DNA of 18,041 nt from an uncultured Mediterraneibacter sp. Lineage in GTDB: Bacteria; Bacillota; Clostridia; Lachnospirales; Lachnospiraceae. This document shows, one piece after another, positions 13,513 through 18,041 of this stretch. A program made the translations under genes and the position numbers. Every line of letters begins with the position of its first letter. Position 1 is the stretch's first letter. Where the stretch lies: contig NZ_CAKRDI010000046.1 in assembly GCF_934309415.1 (NCBI RefSeq), forward strand, positions 1-18,041, read 5' to 3'. The notes beneath the pieces are model-generated. The model worked only from the letters and a program-made list of their open reading frames with translations. It was not told where the DNA came from and did not search any database.

Positions 13513-14754
13513 ATGAGTGAAATAACAATTAAGGCACCAAAAGTGAATCATTGGATTTTTGTGTTAAAAGACGGAAAATTTGTATTTGACAAAAAAACAT
13601 TAGAAGCTATTGACAAGGTATATGCAATATTAGAGGCTGTTGAGCCTTGTGGAGAAGATAACCGAAGAGAACTATGGCTGAAAGCAGAACGTGGAACCAT
13701 AGAAGATTATGACGACTACGAAAGGCTAAAGGATGAAGAGGTCATAGAGAATTATGAAGAGTTTGAGAAAATGTGGCATGATGAATATCCGGACGAAATA
13801 AGCTGGTATCATCTTGTGACAATAGAACGGAATGATTACAGGGCAATGTTTCTTGGAAGAGAGCTAATCTATCAGTCCAGGATTCTGGAAGCGCACTCTT
13901 CATATGAGTACAATGTTGAAGAACTATTTGTATGGATGCAGGATGCAGTTAAGAAATGTATTGTTCAAATGCAGGAAGAAACCTATAATGATGAAGTGAA
14001 TAATAATCTGAATGCCAGACAGAGAACAGGTACAATATCAAGAAAAGATTACTGGGATATATTTCCTGAACGAAAAGATTCTTACCTGTCAGATATTACA
14101 GATGCGGAGGTTAAGAAATTTGTATCTTATATATCAGAGCAGCATGGCAATAAGCCTGTGGGAAGTTATCTTGATGAGATGACAGCAGGAAAATTTTATG
14201 AGTTTTGCTCAATGGGATACAAGGCAAATAAGTATGAGCATCTGGAAGGTTTAACAGCCAAGGAACAGTATTACAAAATGGCAGATGGCAGGGATAATGG
14301 ATTGTCAGAAATAGATGGCGATTCACCCACAGAATTTGCAGACTGGTTAAATGACTTACAACGGCATGGAGGTCATCCGTGGGAGGTATGCAGAGGTGGC
14401 AATTCAACACATGTCGGATTGTATGTACATCATAATGAAAATGGATACTATCTTGCGGTTGCCGGAAAGTCATGGTCGAGATCTGTTGAAGCAATTAAGT
14501 TCTATAATGTTCTGCGGGATAGTGGAACAGCTGTTTATTTATATGAAGCAAAGGGAATTACTGACAGATTGCTCGGTCAGGATATTATTGGTATTGTGCC
14601 AGAGCATGTTATTCCTGTATATTGTGAGCAATGGTTTCCTGAAATGAAAATATTAGATTTCATGAACCTTCCATACGAGAATGAGCCTTATGAGAAGATG
14701 CTGGAGAAGATTGTATGGCTGCCAGAGGAAAAACAATATTTGAAAAAATAATAT
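13513..14754 (+). CDS. Protein of unknown function, 413 residues
   Basis: I do not recognise the family. The protein is acidic and soluble, with no signal peptide or membrane helix. The first third is rich in D, E and Y (ERGTIEDYDDYERLKDEEVIENYEEFEKMW). The C-terminal half looks like a compact conserved domain: SYLDEMTAGKFYEFCSMGYKAN, EFADWLNDLQRHGGHPWEVCRGGNSTHVGLYVHHNENGYYLAVAGKSWSRSVEAIKFYNVL, then VYLYEAKGITDRLLGQDIIGIVPEHVIPVYCEQWFPEM. The HGGHPWEVCRGGNSTHV block suggests a functional site, but no reaction is claimed. The ATG at 13513 follows AAAGGAGG by 9 bases. The gene has its own promoter and a possible attenuator leader and stands alone. The last codon is at 14749-14751; end includes the region of the stop. 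Confidence 0.8.
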
Positions 14755-14796
14755 AAATATCGGAGTATACAAAGGGGTCTTATATGAAAATTCTGT

Positions 14797-14825
14797 TTGA
14801 CTCTTCAAAAAACAGGAAATATAAT
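14797..14825 (+). promoter_or_regulatory. Strong promoter of the MATE leader
   Basis: TTGACT (14797-14802), 17-base spacer, TATAAT (14820-14825). The predicted start, ~14832, coincides with the first base of the first leader hairpin, so the whole 5' leader begins with that structure. Confidence 0.85.
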
Positions 14826-14831
14826 AACTAC

Positions 14832-14966
14832 AAACGAGTAGCAAGTAAGCGTAAATCCAGTTTACCTGCTACTCGTTTTCTTTTGTTAAAATAGAATATC
14901 GCCATGAAAAAGTGTGTAGCCTGTCAGCGTAAGTCCAGCTTATAAGACAAGGTGCACACTTTTTTT
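14832..14966 (+). ncRNA. Tandem hairpin leader upstream of MATE gene, candidate riboswitch (possibly guanidine-IV/mepA)
   Basis: Two hairpins share the tip motif AGC-GTAAR-TCCAG-YTTAY. In the first (14832-14878) an outer stem AAACGAGTAGCA/TGCTACTCGTTT carries GTAAA-TCCAG-TTTAC (14851-14865). In the second (14907-14966) an outer AAAAAGTGTG/CACACTTTTT stem and an inner TGTC/GACA stem carry GTAAG-TCCAG-CTTAT (14929-14943), with seven T at 14960-14966. The tip stem changes as pairs between copies while the loop stays TCCAG. A T-rich run follows both, so each could terminate. The guanidine-IV (mepA motif) riboswitch is known to lie before MATE genes in Clostridia and to work by termination; I cannot verify the consensus from memory. 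Confidence 0.55.
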
Positions 14967-14994
14967 GTGCGGAAAAGAGAGGAGTTAAAACAAA

Positions 14995-15582
14995 ATGGCG
15001 GAAAGCAACAAAATGAAGGATATGCCGGTAAATAAGCTGATGGTCCAGATGGGAATACCGATGATCTTATCTATGGCACTGCAGGCAGTTTACAACATTG
15101 TAGACAGTGCATTTGTAGGAAATATGAGAGTGGGCAGTGAGGCCGCATTAAATGCATTGACTTTGGTATTCCCGGTTCAGATGCTTATGGTAGCAGTGGG
15201 AATCGGAACGGGTGTCGGAACCAATGCACTTTTGGCAAGGACACTTGGCCAGGGAAACAACAAAAAAGCAGCAAAGGTAGCAGGAAATAGCTTGTTTCTC
15301 GGTGTGATCATTTATGTGGTCTGCTTACTGTTTGGTATCTTTGGGGTGAAAGCATACATTTCATCTCAGACAGTAGATGCAGAAGTACTTGAGATGGGAG
15401 TCAGTTATCTACGGATATGCTGCGTGATTTCTTTTGGTATTATTTTCTTTTCTTTATTCGAAAAGTTATTACAGGCAACAGGATGCTCCCTTTATTCTAC
15501 AATCGGTCAGGTAGTTGGAGCGGTTGTGGGATATATATTCTTGAAGAAAATCAGAAAAAATAAAGTTGATGTTTTAAGTTAA
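14995..15582 (+). CDS. MATE-family efflux transporter, internally deleted
   Basis: A 195-residue chain; MATE transporters are usually ~450 residues with 12 helices. The first ~175 residues are a normal MATE N-terminus ([81 protein letters not shown]). The chain then ends with [17 protein letters not shown], which looks like the very C-terminus of such proteins. About 250 central residues are thus missing in frame. It cannot form the usual two-bundle pump, so export activity is unlikely. The leader carries a putative riboswitch and a terminator. AGAGAGGAG precedes the ATG. The broken cytidylate-kinase-like gene follows after 12 bases. Confidence 0.85.
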   Translation: MAESNKMKDMPVNKLMVQMGIPMILSMALQAVYNIVDSAFVGNMRVGSEAALNALTLVFPVQMLMVAVGIGTGVGTNALLARTLGQGNNKKAAKVAGNSLFLGVIIYVVCLLFGIFGVKAYISSQTVDAEVLEMGVSYLRICCVISFGIIFFSLFEKLLQATGCSLYSTIGQVVGAVVGYIFLKKIRKNKVDVLS

Positions 15583-15594
15583 GGAGGAGTAGAG

Positions 15595-15955
15595 ATGGCA
15601 AAAAGAATCATTACAATCAGCAGAGAATTTGGAAGTGGCTTTAGAACTGGCTGATAAGGAACCATGTGTAATTATTGGAAGAAATGCCGATTATATTCTG
15701 AAAGATCGGGATGATGTGCTGAATGTGTTTATTCATGGAGATGCGCCGGAAAAAACGCAGCGAATCCGTCAGATATATCATGTCAGTGAAAAAGATGCTG
15801 TTAAAATGATGGCAGACACAGATAAAAGACGTATGGCGAATTACAATTTTTATACAAACCAGAAATGGGGGAAAGCTGACAATTATACGCTGTGTCTGAA
15901 TAGTTCCAAGCTCGGGTATGACAGATGCGAGAAGATAATTATGGAATGCTTATAA
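15595..15955 (+). pseudogene. Cytidylate-kinase-like gene, broken by an internal deletion and frameshift
   Basis: It starts at the ATG at 15595 behind AAGGAGG and reads MAKRIITISREFGSGFRTG, then TGA at 15652-15654. The rest lies in the +1 frame from about 15629: EVALELADKEPCVIIGRNADYILKDRDDVLNVFIHGDAPEKTQRIRQIY...KMMADTDKRRMANYNFYTNQKWG, then a stop at 15955. These are the two ends of the cytidylate-kinase-like family (P-loop REFGSGGR, then the VGR-ADYILKDR core). The junction is at GGAAGTGGCTTT, which reads as FGSG in one frame and EVAL in the other, consistent with deletion between short direct repeats. About 80-100 codons, including the rest of the P-loop, are missing. Confidence 0.85.
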
Positions 15956-15971
15956 AGGCGAAAAAGTTTTG

Positions 15972-16020
15972 AAAAACAAGAAGCTTTTCAGGTTAAACCA
16001 GAAAAACTTCTTGTTTTTTT
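15972..16020 (+). terminator. Intrinsic terminator after the cytidylate-kinase-like gene
   Basis: AAAACAAGAAG..TTTTC (15973-15989) pairs with GAAAA..CTTCTTGTTTT (16001-16014), with one mismatched base, followed by T's. It ends the MATE/kinase unit. Confidence 0.85.
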
Positions 16021-16066
16021 ATGCATAATCTGGGTATTATAATAAAAAAAGAAAGAAGTAAGCATT

Positions 16067-16528
16067 ATGTCATTAGAAAAAGCAAAGAAATATCTGGAAG
16101 AAAAAGGTTATGCAGATCATGTCATTGAACTGGAAGAATCAAGTGCAACGGTTCAACTTGCAGCAGAAGCACTCGGTGTAGAACCTGGGATGATTGCGAA
16201 GACGATGTCATTTCTGACAGAGGCTGGTCCAATTCTGATCCTTACGGAAGGAACAGCAAAGATTGCGAATCGTAAATATAAAGATTATTTTCATGAGAAA
16301 GCTAAAATGATTCCTTTTGATGAAGTAGAAGATTATATCGGACATGCTCCGGGTGGTGTATGTCCATTTGGAATTAAAGACGGAGTCAAAGTATATCTGG
16401 ATGAGTCACTAAAAAGATATGATACCGTCTATCCGGCAGCCGGCAACGATCATAGCGCGGTAAAACTGACGATTGTGGAACTGGAGGAAGTTGCAGGAGC
16501 ATGCGGATGGATTGATGTATGTAAATAG
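16067..16528 (+). CDS. YbaK/EbsC-family aminoacyl-tRNA deacylase-like protein
   Basis: A 153-residue YbaK/ProX/EbsC-fold protein. Members remove wrongly attached amino acids from tRNA (for example Cys-tRNA-Pro by YbaK) or have related roles. Seen: SSATVQLAAEALGVEPGMIAKTMSFL with Lys45 at the place of the key lysine (K46 of E. coli YbaK), LTEGTAKIANRKYKDYF, GHAPGGVCPFGIKDGVKVYLDESLKRYDTVYPAAGNDHSAVKLTI, all typical. The exact substrate tRNA is not told by sequence. The gene follows a terminator and stands alone; a poorly matched promoter (TATAAT near 16038) may drive it. Confidence 0.9.
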   Translation: MSLEKAKKYLEEKGYADHVIELEESSATVQLAAEALGVEPGMIAKTMSFLTEAGPILILTEGTAKIANRKYKDYFHEKAKMIPFDEVEDYIGHAPGGVCPFGIKDGVKVYLDESLKRYDTVYPAAGNDHSAVKLTIVELEEVAGACGWIDVCK

Positions 16529-16674
16529 ATACCGATAGACGGTTAGTCCAATATATGATTTGACAAAAATTGCCGCTTAGTTTAGCAAGAGTTAGTATTG
16601 CTATTGTGCAGATATTCGCAAGGATTATGGTTTAAGATATATGAAGTAGAAGTATCACGCCACACAAAAATTCG

Positions 16675-16702
16675 TTGATTAACCAGGTAAAAGTGATATA
16701 CT
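16675..16702 (+). promoter_or_regulatory. Possible promoter of the methyltransferase transcript
   Basis: TTGATT (16675-16680), 16-base spacer, TATACT (16697-16702). The predicted start near 16709 matches the left end of repeat copy B, so the repeat would be the 5' leader of the next gene. Confidence 0.45.
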
Positions 16703-16707
16703 GAATG

Positions 16708-16873
16708 CTAGAGTGTGTCTGAAAAATCATTCCTGCAATCTACATGCCCCACTTTGCGGTATATTTTGTCTTCATTCGGTTGACGTAGCCCACTACGCCG
16801 CCCTCATTCAAACAAAATCTCCCACAAATTGTGACATATATCTTGCAGAAAGCATTTTTCAGACATACTCTAG
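16708..16873. mobile_element. 166-bp family 2 MITE-like long hairpin, copy B
   Basis: Same length and nearly the same sequence as copy A. It starts CTAGAGTGTGTCTGAAAAAT and ends ATTTTTCAGACATACTCTAG, with TA at each edge (16709-16710 and 16871-16872). The tip is CGTAG-CCCA-CTACG, one base shorter in stem than copy A. It lies within the 462-base gap between ybaK and the methyltransferase gene, which otherwise holds only a promoter-like site and a terminator-like hairpin. Confidence 0.85.
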
Positions 16874-16882
16874 AGAGAAAAG

Positions 16883-16923
16883 AAACCGTGTGGAATTACA
16901 GTTTTGTTTTCACACGGTTTTTT
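16883..16923 (+). terminator. Terminator-like hairpin in the leader of the methyltransferase
   Basis: AAACCGTGTG (16883-16892) pairs perfectly with CACACGGTTT (16911-16920), followed by TTT. It lies 68 bases before the methyltransferase start, so it could end transcripts from the ybaK or repeat side or act as an attenuator. Confidence 0.65.
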
Positions 16924-16990
16924 AGAAAATGCGAGTTAGATGCAACTAATACGCTAAAAATTTATTAGACCATGTAAAAGAGGATAGACA

Positions 16991-17791
16991 ATGAAAGAAA
17001 AAGTGAATATGACAGGTGTGCCGGAAACGATGGTACAGACTTTGTATGCAAGAGCAAAAGAAACAAGAAGACAAAATGCTAAAATCAAGGATGAGATTGC
17101 AGTAGAACTTGTGGAGAAGCTGGACTATGACTTTTCCAAAGCAGATAAGGATAAAGCCATGAACTGTGGCGTGATTGCGAGAACAATTGTATTAGACCGG
17201 ATGGTTAAGCAATATCTGGAGAAGCATGCAAATACAGTTGTTATAAATATTGCATGTGGACTGGATACCAGATGCTATCGAGTGAAAGAGAAATATCTGC
17301 GTTGGTACAATGTGGATCTGCCGGAAACGATGAAGATAAGGAAACAGTTTCTTACAGAAACAGGTCCGATATATCAGATTGCAAAGTCTGCAATGGATGA
17401 TTCCTATATAGATGATATCGATTATCACTGTGAGAATGTTCTGGTAATAATCGAAGGGCTTACAATGTATTTGTGTGAAAAAGATATCAGAAAGATGTTT
17501 TCTATTATTGAAAAATCATTTCAGGAAGTAACCGTAATGGTCGAAACCATGTCGCCCTTTGTTGTAAAGCATGTAAAAGAAAAATCCATAGAGGGAAGCA
17601 ATGCAAAATTTACATGGGGAGTTAAGAACGGAAAGGAGCTGCAAAGAATCATACCGGCATTTTCTGTTCGGCAGGAAGTCAGTCTTGTTGAAGGAATGAA
17701 AGAACTTATGCCTGTTTATTGTGTAATAGGTAAGATTCCGGCTGTTCGGAATATCTCAAATAAAATAATAGTTTTGGAGAAACGTAGCTGA
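16991..17791 (+). CDS. LCM-family (Ppm1-type) S-adenosylmethionine methyltransferase
   Basis: A 266-residue methyltransferase of the leucine carboxyl methyltransferase (LCM/Ppm1, PF04072) family, common in bacteria as O-methyltransferases. Motif I is TVVINIACGLDTRCYRV (ACGLDTR at 88-94), followed by YNVDLPETMKIRK, VLVIIEGLTMYLCEKDIRKM (the E-GL--YL motif) and VMVETMSPFVVK. The substrate is unknown; the order of motifs is intact. AGAGGATAG precedes the ATG at 16991. The next gene starts 19 bases after the stop, so they share an mRNA. A repeat and a hairpin occupy the leader. Confidence 0.88.
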   Translation: MKEKVNMTGVPETMVQTLYARAKETRRQNAKIKDEIAVELVEKLDYDFSKADKDKAMNCGVIARTIVLDRMVKQYLEKHANTVVINIACGLDTRCYRVKEKYLRWYNVDLPETMKIRKQFLTETGPIYQIAKSAMDDSYIDDIDYHCENVLVIIEGLTMYLCEKDIRKMFSIIEKSFQEVTVMVETMSPFVVKHVKEKSIEGSNAKFTWGVKNGKELQRIIPAFSVRQEVSLVEGMKELMPVYCVIGKIPAVRNISNKIIVLEKRS

Positions 17792-17810
17792 TATTAAGGA
17801 GATGATACAG

Positions 17811-18041
17811 ATGAAGAAAAGGCATTTTGATGTGGAATCAGATGGATTTTATGGTGCATATTGGAAATGTAAATCAGATTCAGACTGTGCGATGATTGCC
17901 ATGATCGGGGATGATTCAGAGGATTATCTGGCACGTACATCTGTGAAATGGTTACATAAACTCAGTGTGAATGTGATGACAATGTCACCTGGAAAAAAGG
18001 ATTATGGACATCATAATTATCCGCTGGAACGTATAGAGAAA
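17811..18041 (+). CDS. Probable acyl-CoA thioesterase/BAAT-like hydrolase, N-terminal part (cut by window end)
   Basis: The frame is open from the ATG at 17811 to the last base, 77 codons. AAGGAG at 17796-17801 sits 9 bases upstream. The text CAMIAMIGDDSEDYLARTSVKWLHKLSVNVMTMSP, then GHHNYPLERIEK, resembles the GSSGG..LAR..A.-LA--G--VLAL and P-LE-IP start of the BAAT C-terminal/acyl-CoA thioester hydrolase family (alpha/beta hydrolases). The catalytic residues lie beyond the window. It is probably in an operon with the methyltransferase. The family call is moderate; the reading frame is sure. Confidence 0.6.
   Translation, partial: MKKRHFDVESDGFYGAYWKCKSDSDCAMIAMIGDDSEDYLARTSVKWLHKLSVNVMTMSPGKKDYGHHNYPLERIEK

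Noticed and set aside
14929..14943. PyrR-binding loop (UCCAG with A/G context) in the MATE leader
   Set aside because: The GNGAGG part of the PyrR consensus is missing and no pyrimidine gene is near.
16713..16925. Open frame of 70 codons (plus strand)
   Set aside because: It lies almost fully within family 2 repeat copy B and has no ribosome site.

Overview
The window reads as a stretch of chromosome from a low-to-mid GC Gram-positive gut anaerobe of the Clostridia, most likely a Lachnospiraceae member (Dorea / Ruminococcus / Coprococcus-like). That placement is inference from gene content, strong AGGAGG-type ribosome binding sites, TTGACA/TATAAT promoters and family resemblance. No rRNA, tRNA, CRISPR array or autonomous transposase gene was seen.

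Layout. (1) 1-1.75 kb: end of tyrS, a flavin-reductase-fold protein and a divergent LspA-like membrane protein whose C-terminus is altered by a mobile-repeat insertion. (2) 2.1-3.45 kb: a small XRE regulator and a zinc-ribbon Nudix enzyme (NudC type). (3) 3.65-6.55 kb: a metal-resistance locus with an ArsR/SmtB repressor facing a separate HMA metallochaperone and a P1B-2 (Zn/Cd/Pb) ATPase that has no N-terminal HMA domain; a perfect 10+10 operator-like palindrome follows a TTGACA-16-TATAAT promoter. (4) 6.8-8.4 kb: a TauE/SafE transporter and a YdcF-like protein. (5) 8.77-11.9 kb, minus strand: aspartate kinase with a structured leader, a DUF1015 protein, and a LacI-family relic that runs up to the DUF1015 start. 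(6) 12.3-13.2 kb: an internally deleted EIIA-Glc-like protein and a BilS-like flavodoxin. (7) 13.3-14.75 kb: a promoter, a short terminated leader or small RNA, and a 413-residue protein of unknown function. (8) 14.8-16.5 kb: a strong promoter, two tandem related hairpin motifs, an internally deleted MATE transporter, a broken cytidylate-kinase-like gene, and an intact YbaK/EbsC protein. (9) 16.6-18.04 kb: an LCM-type methyltransferase and the start of a probable acyl-CoA thioesterase/BAAT-like hydrolase cut by the window edge.

Three threads stand out. First, two dispersed non-autonomous repeat families. One is exactly 143 bp in three copies, with 11-bp inverted ends, 7-8 bp target duplications and three hairpins that keep pairing through compensatory changes; a fourth, divergent copy lies before nudC. 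The other is a 166-bp long-hairpin element flanked by TA, with one shortened copy and two solo ends. Second, four genes between 11.6 and 16.0 kb (LacI, EIIA, MATE, cytidylate-kinase-like) all look like internal-deletion products; in the kinase the junction shows a short shared sequence. Third, the leader before the MATE gene holds two copies of one motif (AGC-GTAAR-TCCAG-YTTAY) at hairpin tips, the second copy inside a terminator. This is a candidate riboswitch, possibly guanidine-IV (mepA motif), in an unusual tandem form.
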